The notes beneath the pieces are model-generated. The model saw nothing but the letters and a program-made list of their open reading frames with translations, was not told the origin of the DNA and searched no databases. DNA of 64,000 bases, taken from positions 16,838,660 through 16,902,659 of the forward strand of contig NC_087069.1 in NCBI RefSeq assembly GCF_963678635.1. Direction: 5' to 3'. This DNA comes from Symsagittifera roscoffensis. Lineage: Eukaryota; Xenacoelomorpha; Acoela; Convolutidae. Shown here one piece after another: positions 56,034 to 64,000 of this stretch. A program made the position numbers and the translations under genes. Numbering within the stretch: position 1 is the stretch's first letter; each line of letters opens with the position of its first letter.

Positions 56034-56442
56034 TGGAACCTGATCTAAACTATGTTTCATTATTTATAAATTAGATATTTTACCACTGTAAAGTATTTAA
56101 TATTAACCAATCATGATCCATCTAACTAACAACCCACTTATTTGTAAGTGCTGAAATTACTTGTAATTTCAGCACCAGAGAGATTTGAATTTAACTTAGA
56201 AATTAGTTGCCTCTCCAAGAGAACTTCAGCAGCCGCAATAAACCAGTATACCCTAGATCTATTGAGCCTAGCAGAGACTAGTTAAACACCCTGAGACTAG
56301 TAAGTATAAGAGTAAGATTAGGATCGGTATTAGACTAAGAAGTTGCACGAATCTATCCGGCCGAAAATAAGATAGCGTGACGAGCAGACGGTGTAACCTA
56401 TCCGAAATAACTCTAAGAGTTAACCACATCGGTCCTAACTCA
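56034..56442 (+). repeat. Extra G2 LTR within host intron 1
   Basis: 409 bp, TGGAACCTGATC...CCTAACTCA. By eye about 95% identical to the LTR at 56880-57289 and in the same orientation. Its 3' end lies 54 bp before the acceptor of host exon 2. No flanking 5-bp duplication (CTTCG / TTATT), so it may be a recombined solo LTR. Confidence 0.85.
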
Positions 56443-56496
56443 TTATTAATAGGCCCAACATTAGTATATTTTGTTGGAAACTGTTTTTTTTTTCAG

Positions 56497-56638
56497 ACTA
56501 CATTTCGTGAGCCAATGAAATTGATTCACGAGTTGAAGGAGAGATACAGACAGCTGAAGAATTTGTTCCGAGAGACGAGAGACCACTACTACCAGCTCAA
56601 TCTCTTCGTCTTCTATCTCCCTATACTCTTTGTTCAAG
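56497..56638 (+). CDS. Unrecognised host gene, exon 2
   Basis: Preceded by a strong acceptor (T-run then CAG at 56494-56496) and followed by a donor CAAG/GTAAAA (56639). 142 nt, phase 0 in and phase 1 out. Encodes PMKLIHELKERYRQLKNLFR and a hydrophobic end LNLFVFYLPILFVQ that could enter a membrane segment. The charged-helix plus transmembrane pattern resembles intracellular loops of insect-type chemoreceptors, but that is a guess. The next exon is beyond the G2 insertion. Confidence 0.6.
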
Positions 56639-56879
56639 GTAAAAATCTGAAAAAATTCCCTAAAAATTGACTAAAAAATTGCCTAAAAAGTCCATTTTCC
56701 CTAGCTAAATTTGTTCTAAATAGGCAGTTTGCTTGTTTCATTTAATCGTACAAAAAAAAGTTTTTGGTTAAACCTATTTTCTATATGGGCCTATTGTAGA
56801 AAATGGGTATAAAAAGTTTTGCATCATTTTTTGCTGCATATGTCATAATGATTTTCAATGATTTTGTGGCTGAGAACAG

Positions 56880-57289
56880 TGGAACCTGATCTAAACTACA
56901 TTTTATGATTGAATAAATTAGATATTTTACCACTGTAAAGTATTTAATATTAACCAATCATGATCCATCTAACTAACAACCCACTTATTTGTAAGTGCTG
57001 AAATTACTTGTAATTTCAGCACTAGAGAGATTTGAATTTAACTTAGAAATTAGTTGTCTCTCCAAGAGAACTTCAGCAGCCGCAATAAACCAGTATACCC
57101 TAGATCTATTGAGCCTAGCAGAGACTAGTTAAACAACCTGAGACTAGATAGTATAAGAGTAAGATTAGGATCGGTATTAGACTAAGAAGTTGCACGAATC
57201 TATCCGGCCGAAAATAAGATAGCGTGACGAGCAGACGGTGTACCCTATCCGAAATTACTCTATGAGTTAACCACATCGGTCCTAACTCA
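56880..57289 (+). repeat. G2 5' LTR
   Basis: 410 bp with TG...CA ends, directly followed by TC and a TGG-initiated primer-binding site. It has the GTAAGTGCTGAAATTACTTG hairpin-forming segment also present in the first LTR copy. Confidence 0.88.
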
Positions 57290-57291
57290 TC

Positions 57292-57308
57292 TGGTGCGAC
57301 CATAAGTC
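57292..57308 (+). promoter_or_regulatory. G2 primer-binding site
   Basis: TGGTGCGACCATAAGTC, two nt after the LTR. It starts with TGG, complementary to a tRNA 3' CCA. The tRNA could not be assigned without a tRNA set from the host. Confidence 0.65.
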
Positions 57309-57376
57309 TCGAACAAGACCTTAATAGCTTAGAATTAACCAAAAATAGATTAGAATTTAGACAAAACATTTTCAAA

Positions 57377-57610
57377 ATGTTATACGACAATAATTTAATC
57401 GAAATGTCTCTACGACTCAATAGATCAGAGCCAATATTCCGAACGATAATAGAACTACCCGGAATTGGAAGAAGACTTCGAACAAGAGACGACATACGAC
57501 AAAGTAGAAACTTACCAAATAGTTATATGATAGTACGGCAAAAGCCAACACAAACCTTTATATTTAGAATCTTATTAGCAATGAATTTAGATTTTCATTT
57601 GCAAACATAA
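57377..57610 (+). CDS. G2 leader ORF, 77 codons, unknown
   Basis: ATG at 57377 in a frame that stays open upstream through the primer-binding site. The product is Arg/Ile-rich (MSLRLNRSEPIFRTIIEL, GIGRRLRTRDDIRQSR), ending at TAA 57608. It could be a short regulatory peptide or the start of gag disrupted by later changes. Not recognised. Confidence 0.35.
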   Translation: MLYDNNLIEMSLRLNRSEPIFRTIIELPGIGRRLRTRDDIRQSRNLPNSYMIVRQKPTQTFIFRILLAMNLDFHLQT

Positions 57611-57942
57611 AATCTTGAAGTCAATCTTCATGATCATTTCAGGCGCTAAACAAAATTATTAATATACAATAACGATAGATAAAAAGATCTCAGATCGTTT
57701 TCCTAAATTCTGCAGTATTATATAAAAAACATGTTTGGAAAATATTTATTGAAAATCAAAACAAAAATTAGTAGCATGACAATAAAAAGTTAGTTATCAT
57801 AAAAATCATTTGTAAGTCCCAGCTTCATCACCTAAACATAACAGCAATCATAAGCTCACTAATAGCATTAAAAAACTAAAAAAATTTTAAACAATTTAAA
57901 CCATTTTAAACTTAAATTCACTTAATTTTGAAATCAGATCAT

Positions 57943-58018
57943 CAAGGCTTATCCTTGGATCTAAATTAATTTTTCTATTTCATTAAATTTAAAACTTGAT
58001 CATCAAGGCCTATCTTTG
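57943..58018 (+). repeat. Paired stem-loops in G2 leader
   Basis: CAAGGcttatCCTTG (57943-57957) and CAAGGcctatCTTTG (58004-58018) lie in a 61-bp imperfect direct repeat (GATCATCAAGGC...TGGATC). They could be RNA packaging or dimerisation hairpins. The first stem is perfect and the second has a G-T pair. Confidence 0.5.
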
Positions 58019-58091
58019 GATCATAAAGAACAATTTTGTTCTCCCCCACCCACTTAGCTAGTGTCTAACGACCTCAAACGTCGATTCACTA

Positions 58092-58435
58092 TCCAACCCT
58101 TTCAAAAAACCCAAGACTAATAGAAATTTTTGAATAAAACTAATCATTCAAATTAAGATAAACAGTGAAGAACTTCGGTTATTCATCCTTCACTTGATCC
58201 CCCCTCTTACCAGACCCAGGATAAATCTTAGACTTAGTAAGTTTAAAATAGTACCTAACGAATTACTCGCGTTCTAATTATACCTGAACCTTGTGGATCG
58301 ATTTACTATTCTCCAACCCTTGAACACAATCACTACCCCTAAGTAAGATTAAGTAAGTTAACACCTTAACTTATAATAGCCACGAGAAAGTAAAAAATCA
58401 TTCTTCGGAATCAATATACTTTTCTCTCCAACCCT
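58092..58435 (+). repeat. Three CCAACCCT motifs in G2 leader
   Basis: Motif at 58092, 58313 and 58428, each preceded by a similar TCGATT(T/C)ACTAT or TCAATATACTT context. Possibly repeated RNA- or protein-binding sites. Confidence 0.4.
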
Positions 58436-58539
58436 AAATAAATAGACCCAGGTTAAGCTAACCAAAAAATCGTAAGGACTAACAGTTTAAGAAAATAGAA
58501 ATCATCTAACAACTTTTTGCATCCGTCATCCTAAACCTT

Positions 58540-59007
58540 ATGTCATTTAATAATCTAGGAAACAGACAAACAATCGTTTTGCGCAACTGTGAAATAGATA
58601 ACAAAAAATACGACCTTGTAATCACACCTCACACACAAACAGTTGGATATATCAGAACAAAACGACAAACACTAAAAAGGAAAATAATAACCAAACAAAG
58701 ACAAATAACACGAAAAAGATTTTCCAAAAATAGAAACGCATTCTCAGAATCAGAAGCCAGCAATTTAGACGAACTTTATAAATTAAAAGAATCCATTGAT
58801 AAAAATTGCCCCATTCACGATCAATTATATTTTTCCGACTCAGAAACAACTTCAAATTCATCAAAAAGAGGAAAAAGACGAATAAAAAAGCAATATAAAC
58901 ACAAACCAGTACACTTGTATAATTGGAATCAACCAATTAGACACATCGATAATTACCTATTAACAGTCGTAAAACAAAAAAATGAGCCAAACACACACTC
59001 CGAGTGA
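58540..59007 (+). CDS. G2 ORF1, 155-aa basic protein
   Basis: ATG at 58540. N-terminal RQTIVLRNCEIDNKKYDLV, then a highly basic stretch (RTKRQTLKRKIITKQRQIT) and an acidic DSETTSNSSKRGKRRIKK. It ends with a GTGA overlap onto the next frame at 59004. It may be the matrix end of Gag or a separate nucleic-acid-binding protein. No domain recognised. Confidence 0.6.
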   Translation: MSFNNLGNRQTIVLRNCEIDNKKYDLVITPHTQTVGYIRTKRQTLKRKIITKQRQITRKRFSKNRNAFSESEASNLDELYKLKESIDKNCPIHDQLYFSDSETTSNSSKRGKRRIKKQYKHKPVHLYNWNQPIRHIDNYLLTVVKQKNEPNTHSE

Positions 59008-60416
59008 AGATAGTCCAGGGGCCATACGTTTGGGACCCCGAATGGTGTCATTATGCATTCATAAATATCCCACAATCAATCTCAAGCCAAGCAATAAGTA
59101 CAATATCTTATGTAAGAGATTATGTAAGAGTAATACCACTAACCATTGATGCAACACCATTAAACTACAATACATTTTTACCTGATACGCGAAATAACAG
59201 TTTAAATTCGACCGTCATACACAATGAAAACCTTAATGGAACTAGGAACCTCACTCAACAAGATATTCAAACACCATCACACTTCATAAATGAAGAAATC
59301 GTCCAAACAACAACTACACAACAAAGTATTTCACCAATACGTCCAAATTTAACAACACCAAGAAATACAAACACTTCACTAGCACAAGTAACCTTACAAT
59401 CAACCGTTAAACCTTCGGTTGCTCCAAAATATTCACAAATGGATTATCAAACATATAGACCCATGACAATACCGTCAAAAATCCGCAGAACGTTCACAAG
59501 AAACACTTTTGCGGAACACAATTATAATTACGCACATTCATCAAAAACAAACTATCCCCCAGGAAAAAAAAATAATAATCAGATAAAATCTCGATATTGG
59601 GATAACCCAATGGCAACAACCAACTCAGTAAATTTCCAAACTAATTCACATCCTCCACAGGATCGTAGTGAAAATTACCCATTCTTTCAACAGAATAAAA
59701 ATAAAAAGCAAGCACCTCATCAAACGGATTATTTATCCTCTGACGATGATTATTTACAACCAGATATATTTGCACCATATACTCAAGAATATCGTGGACA
59801 AGGAGTGCAGAAACCATATACATATCATAGAATTTTTTCTCCACATCCAACAGATACACAAAATCAACAACCAATACAAATGCAAAACCCAATTAATACA
59901 CAATCTTTCCAACCAATTCAGCCACAAAACCCAATGATTACACACTCGTATCAACCAACACAAATGCAAAATGAAATACCACTTCCATATTACCTTCAAC
60001 AACACGAAATAACAAAGAATCAACTCTCAAATTTCTCACAAATGCCAAATGCCGCAGAATCATTACAAATGACAATGAATCCATACCTTATGGGTGGATC
60101 ATCAATAACATCAAATAAACCTTTAATGGTATTCACAGGAACAGACCCTGAATATTCTGTAGAAGATTATTTAAATGCAGTAACAGCAAATTTAATTTTA
60201 AATATAGGACCTGAACCAATTAATACGCCACTACATCAAAATTGGATACATCGACGCACAGCGTTGATACAAACAACCGTAGATGGCGCAGCCCAAAAAT
60301 GGTTTTCAGTATTGCCTATAGAAATAAAATCAAATTGGAAAAGATTTACACAAGAATTTTCAAAAATGTTTGACTCCGAGAGAAATAAACAACAACAAAG
60401 AGTTTTATGTAATTGA
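59004..60416 (+). CDS. gag: G2 gag, matrix and capsid part
   Basis: 470 codons. The N-terminal 330 residues are Q/N/P/T-rich (IQMQNPINTQSFQPIQPQNP-like repeats), then a capsid-like region from LMVFTGTDPEYSVEDYLNAV through TTVDGAAQKWFSVLPIEIK to WKRFTQEFSKMFD. The spacing matches the N-terminal capsid domain of Ty3-type Gag. It stops at 60414-60416, but capsid sequence continues in the next frame, so a frameshift (mutation or programmed) lies near 60410. Confidence 0.8.
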   Translation: MKIVQGPYVWDPEWCHYAFINIPQSISSQAISTISYVRDYVRVIPLTIDATPLNYNTFLPDTRNNSLNSTVIHNENLNGTRNLTQQDIQTPSHFINEEIVQTTTTQQSISPIRPNLTTPRNTNTSLAQVTLQSTVKPSVAPKYSQMDYQTYRPMTIPSKIRRTFTRNTFAEHNYNYAHSSKTNYPPGKKNNNQIKSRYWDNPMATTNSVNFQTNSHPPQDRSENYPFFQQNKNKKQAPHQTDYLSSDDDYLQPDIFAPYTQEYRGQGVQKPYTYHRIFSPHPTDTQNQQPIQMQNPINTQSFQPIQPQNPMITHSYQPTQMQNEIPLPYYLQQHEITKNQLSNFSQMPNAAESLQMTMNPYLMGGSSITSNKPLMVFTGTDPEYSVEDYLNAVTANLILNIGPEPINTPLHQNWIHRRTALIQTTVDGAAQKWFSVLPIEIKSNWKRFTQEFSKMFDSERNKQQQRVLCN

Positions 60417-62560
60417 AAAATGAAACCATCAAACAACTAGCAGTACGTATCGAAACACTAGTTCGAAAAGCATATTCATTAAATACACACGATTATAAAA
60501 ACATAAAAATGACAGAAATCCTAATGATGACCTTAACACCTCAATTAAGGAAAATAGCAATAAAAAAGAGAGCATCTCATCCCTCCTCAACTCGAGAGCC
60601 CGATCTAGATTTTCGAAAACTAGTAGACAAACTAGAACAAGCTGAAATCACAATGAAACTTGAAGAAACAGAAAATCTGAAGTTACAATATGTTAATCGA
60701 ATTGAAACAAATACCACAAATATCAACAATATACAGGAATCAGCTACAGACCTTGTTGAAAAAATCACTGAAATACTCAATATTTATGAAAAACACCCAA
60801 ACTTTAAAGGCAAACCATCTTTCAAAAAATGGTGTAATTATTGCCGACGATACGGACATAGTATTTCTGAATGTAGACAAAAACAACAGGACAATCAAAA
60901 CAAACCTCAAAAATATAAAGAACCAAAGAAATCATTTTATCAATACATGAAGAAAGATCAAAATCTACCAAACAAAAATGTATACAGCAACAACAGTTCA
61001 GGAAAACCACTTCCGAACAATACCAATTACACGAGAAATCAATCACCATATAACTCAAGTTATAGAGGAAGATCACCAGAACAAAGAAATACACAAAATT
61101 CTTCACAAAATCATTATAACCGACCAAATAGTCGAAATAACTACTCCAGATTGAATTCAAACACAACACAATTTGTTTCTAGATCTAATTCCCAATCAAG
61201 GAATAAATACTATCCAAACAATCAATCACGAAACTCATCAAATAATAGAAATAGAAACTATTCAAATAATCGCAATAGAAGTTATTCAAACAACCGTAAT
61301 CAGAATTACCCGAACAATCGATCAAGGAATAACTCATTTAACAGATCAAATTATCACAGATCAAACGATAATTATCAAAACCGATCACGAAACAATTCAC
61401 AAAATCGACATTCAAGTTATAATAATCGTTATAGAAATTATTCCCAATCACCACACAGAAATAATAACCATTATAATAATTCTAACAATCGCCACAGAAG
61501 TAGTACACCTAAACATCAAAGACATATTAATCAAGTACAATCAAATCCAGAAACAACATCAGACCCCCCAGGTATTGATGATACAGGAAATAACGAACTA
61601 CAACTAAATCAAATAAACTGTGAATCATCAGATTCAGAAAGTGATACAGAAAACACTATCTCCATAAATATGATAGCAGTCGAAAATGACTACGAACCTA
61701 TTATATATGAACAACCTTTTTCATCACACATATATGAAAATCAATTAGAACTCCTTCACAATTATTATCATGAACCCATCCAAACCACACAAACGGCACA
61801 AGAAACTAACGAAATCAACACTGTAAATAAATCCAATGAAAATGACAAAACAAAATGCTTGGATACAAATCACATCTACCAAAATATACAAAATGAACAA
61901 CCCAAAGAAAAAATTTGGACAATACCATTTCTTTTAGAAAGTCCAAGAAACAAAGAATTTCAACCACCAGATCTTGAAATTGATTTTTTAATTGATTCAG
62001 GAGCAGAATCAAACATAATAAACATTCCCACATGGAATGAGATAAAAACATTACACCCAAAACTAACACCCCTTGCAACCTCCAGTAAACTAGCAACAGC
62101 ACAAGGATCAACATTGGTAAACTATGGAAAAGTTCAATTATTTCTTCTCCCCACAAGAACAATGGAGCAAAATAAAATTTTAAATAAACCATTTAAACAA
62201 ATATTTCAAATCACTGATATTAAACACAAAATCATTGGAATACCATTTATCTCTAAATATATACCAACAATCAACATCTTGAATAGTAAAATACTAATCA
62301 AAGATAAGTACACAAAAACAAAAGACACATCCCTAACATTTTTTCAAAGATTAAACAAACAACCACCATTTTTTTCAAAATTTTATCCAATATATAATCA
62401 ACAAAGAAAACACCTGAAACCACTATCAGGAGACATATATAATTTTTTAATAAAACAAGGTCACCAATATGATAAAAATCAAAATAAACAACAACTCTAT
62501 ATGTCAGACTTTGATTTCAAACCATTCATAAGTTTTTCAAAATCACAATTTCATCCATAA
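60413..62560 (+). CDS. pol: G2 gag C-terminus, zinc knuckle and protease
   Basis: 715 codons. The capsid C-terminal domain has ETIKQLAVRIETLVRKAYSL, then one CX2CX4HX4C knuckle (CNYCRRYGHSISEC, 60833-60874), then a 180-residue N/R/S-rich low-complexity tract (61000-61520) with many NNRNRN units. An acidic region follows, then an aspartic protease LIDSGAESNIINIP (DSGA at 61994-62005) and a distal IIGIPFISKYIPTINI block. It overlaps the upstream stop by 4 nt and ends at TAA 62558, just before RT. Confidence 0.85.
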   Translation: MKNETIKQLAVRIETLVRKAYSLNTHDYKNIKMTEILMMTLTPQLRKIAIKKRASHPSSTREPDLDFRKLVDKLEQAEITMKLEETENLKLQYVNRIETNTTNINNIQESATDLVEKITEILNIYEKHPNFKGKPSFKKWCNYCRRYGHSISECRQKQQDNQNKPQKYKEPKKSFYQYMKKDQNLPNKNVYSNNSSGKPLPNNTNYTRNQSPYNSSYRGRSPEQRNTQNSSQNHYNRPNSRNNYSRLNSNTTQFVSRSNSQSRNKYYPNNQSRNSSNNRNRNYSNNRNRSYSNNRNQNYPNNRSRNNSFNRSNYHRSNDNYQNRSRNNSQNRHSSYNNRYRNYSQSPHRNNNHYNNSNNRHRSSTPKHQRHINQVQSNPETTSDPPGIDDTGNNELQLNQINCESSDSESDTENTISINMIAVENDYEPIIYEQPFSSHIYENQLELLHNYYHEPIQTTQTAQETNEINTVNKSNENDKTKCLDTNHIYQNIQNEQPKEKIWTIPFLLESPRNKEFQPPDLEIDFLIDSGAESNIINIPTWNEIKTLHPKLTPLATSSKLATAQGSTLVNYGKVQLFLLPTRTMEQNKILNKPFKQIFQITDIKHKIIGIPFISKYIPTINILNSKILIKDKYTKTKDTSLTFFQRLNKQPPFFSKFYPIYNQQRKHLKPLSGDIYNFLIKQGHQYDKNQNKQQLYMSDFDFKPFISFSKSQFHP

Positions 62561-62565
62561 AATTA

Positions 62566-64000
62566 TTGAAAAATTCGAATTCAGATATTATTTCGTTACA
62601 TGTATACAACAATACACCGTATCAAGTAACATTACCTTTAGGACTTTTAGGATATTGTGAAACCAACGCTACGACATCACCAATGCATGAAAAAGCATAC
62701 CGCGTAAATAATATACTCCAATTATTAGATATTTGTCAATCCACAATTCTTAATGAAGAATTATCCATAAATAATATAATAAGTATTGAAAACAGAAACA
62801 CAGATTATTTCACAAAAACCCCATATTTCATACCTACATTCAACATAAATAACTATACAGCGGATCAACAGAAATTTTTAACAATGTTTAACTTCCAACA
62901 TTCACAAATAACACAAGACGAATTTGATAAGTTAGCCAAACAGCTAATAAAATATTCATCAGTTTATGCAACATCCAAATTCGATGTTGGCAAAATCAGT
63001 TCATCACTACATCTCCCATTAAAACCTGACGCAGTTTTCAAAAAACAAAGAGCAAGTAAAGTACCAATTTATTTACACGATAAAGTGAACAGATTACTCG
63101 ATATTTTAGAACAATACAAAATTATCTCAACGGTAAACAAAGAAGAACAACCAAAAGGTAACACATTTATCAACCCAGTTATCATCCTAGCAAAAGGAGA
63201 ATCATTAAAAATAGTTCTAGACGCTAGATATCTTAATTCACTAATAGATGAATCAAAATGCAATTGGCCTATTGAACCAATCCAAGTTATTTTAACAAAA
63301 ATCAACGGAAAATACTTTACAACAGCAGATATGAATAGTGCATACAGTCAAATGCCACTAGATGAACAATCACGAAGTTTAACACAATTTGTTATTGGAA
63401 ATCAACAATATGAATTCAATCGCCTATTCTATGGAATATCCATAGGACCAGCAGCATTTTCAGCTTTTATGAGTAAAATTTTTAGACCACTAATACTCAA
63501 GAAAAACGCAATCACCTATTTAGACGATGTTTTTATGCAATCATAGACAAAAGAAGAAATGTTTAAAGTTTTAGAACACTATCACAAAATACTTCAGAAC
63601 GAAAATCTGAAGGCCGCTCCCGATAAATCACACTTCTTTTTAACACGAGTTAAATTTTTAGGACACAATATAGAAAGAGAAACAATCACTCCATTAAAAT
63701 CATGCATTGATGCTGTTCAGAAACTTCAACCACCAACAAATAAAAAGAAAATCCAAGAATTCCTTGGAATGTTAAATTTTTTAAGCAAATACGTCTATAA
63801 AATGCAATTATACTTAAGACCATTCTATAATATACTTAGACAACAAAATAATTTTGAATGGAATACAGAACATCAAACACGATTTGAAGAAATTGAAAAA
63901 CTTCTAACTGAACAAATTTTGAATACAATTCCAGACCCAAATCAACCATTCTATGCAATGTGCGATGCTTCAAATTTTGGCATCGGCGCAGCGTTATTAC
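62566..64000 (+). CDS. pol: G2 reverse transcriptase and start of RNase H, truncated by window
   Basis: RT blocks are INPVIILAKGE, LKIVLDARYLN, YFTTADMNSAYSQMPLDEQS, LFYGISIGPAAFSAFM and catalytic YLDD at 63517-63528. An in-frame TAG at 63544 follows five residues later. The same frame then continues with HYHKILQNENLKAAPDKSHF, VKFLGHNI and FLGMLNFLSKYV, and reaches the RNase H start FYAMCDASNFGIGAAL at the window end. The TAG is either an inactivating mutation or a sequencing error, since the downstream frame is otherwise intact. Confidence 0.88.

Larger units (their letters stand above)
56880..64000 (+). mobile_element. G2: Ty3-type LTR retroelement, 3' end outside window
   Basis: 5' LTR, primer-binding site, a long leader with a small frame, then 155-aa ORF, gag, zinc knuckle, protease and RT up to the window end. 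Base composition is strongly A-rich on the coding strand, unlike G1. It lies in the host intron after exon 2, in the same orientation as the gene. It appears younger than G1: the near-identical LTR nearby and the few disabling changes support this. Confidence 0.88.

Noticed and set aside
57115..57495. 126-codon minus-strand frame over the G2 LTR and leader
   Set aside because: Lies across LTR, primer-binding site and leader ORF. No homology-like pattern, and the plus-strand organisation explains the region.
59641..60023. Minus-strand frames rich in Cys, Trp and Leu opposite G2 gag
   Set aside because: Antisense of Q/N/P-rich codons gives long hydrophobic frames. Artefact of composition.
1..64000. 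CRISPR arrays, prokaryotic operons, rRNA or tRNA genes
   Set aside because: None seen. Repeats present are long, direct or inverted mobile-element repeats, and introns and retroelements mark the DNA as eukaryotic.

Overview
The window looks like a eukaryotic, probably invertebrate animal, chromosome segment made almost entirely of mobile DNA. The evidence is GT-AG introns, a Penelope-like (PLE) GIY-YIG remnant, an APE-type LINE, two Ty3-type LTR retroelements, foldback MITEs and two 200-N assembly gaps. There is no bacterial gene organisation. The species cannot be named from the sequence. No rRNA, tRNA or CRISPR array was recognised.

Layout. 0.4-1.2 kb: tail of a Penelope-like element. 2.1-4.2 kb: broken LINE on the minus strand. 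4.25-21.3 kb: direct repeats of a 3.1-3.2 kb unit carrying a decayed minus-strand reading frame of about 420 codons. Part of this array, together with the 5' end of a Ty3 element, lies in a nearly perfect 6.8-kb tandem duplication (11010-17846 and 17847-24685). 21.4-38.75 kb: a giant Ty3-type element, here called G1, with LTRs of about 215 bp, gag, zinc knuckles, protease, RT, RNase H and integrase. After the integrase come about 9 kb of extra reading frames. These include a macro-domain-like segment, a coiled-coil plus SGNH-hydrolase-like protein with all four signature blocks, a second degenerate SGNH-like protein and several unrecognised proteins. 39.5-46.9 kb: a diverged homologue of the same cargo in inverted orientation, without gag or pol. 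46.9-49.2 kb: AT-rich sequence with no gene seen. 49.4-52.3 kb: nested tandem duplications with poly-C tracts and AT palindromes. 52.6-53.7 kb: two foldback MITEs. 55.5-56.7 kb: two exons of an unrecognised host gene. 56.9-64 kb: a second Ty3-type element, G2, AT-rich and fairly intact, running off the window; a near-identical extra LTR lies on the other side of host exon 2.

How the parts fit. G1 appears to be a retroelement that combined a normal Ty3 replication module with an accessory module (macro domain, two SGNH-like proteins, Cys/His-rich and acidic proteins). Two diverged copies of the accessory module keep the same gene order, and the SGNH catalytic signatures survive in both. This argues that the module was selected as protein-coding, although both copies here carry stops and frameshifts. 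A splice-acceptor-like sequence lies upstream of the coiled-coil/SGNH frame in both copies, which suggests a spliced subgenomic mRNA as used for env genes. All alignments were made by eye, so functional statements beyond visible motifs are inference.
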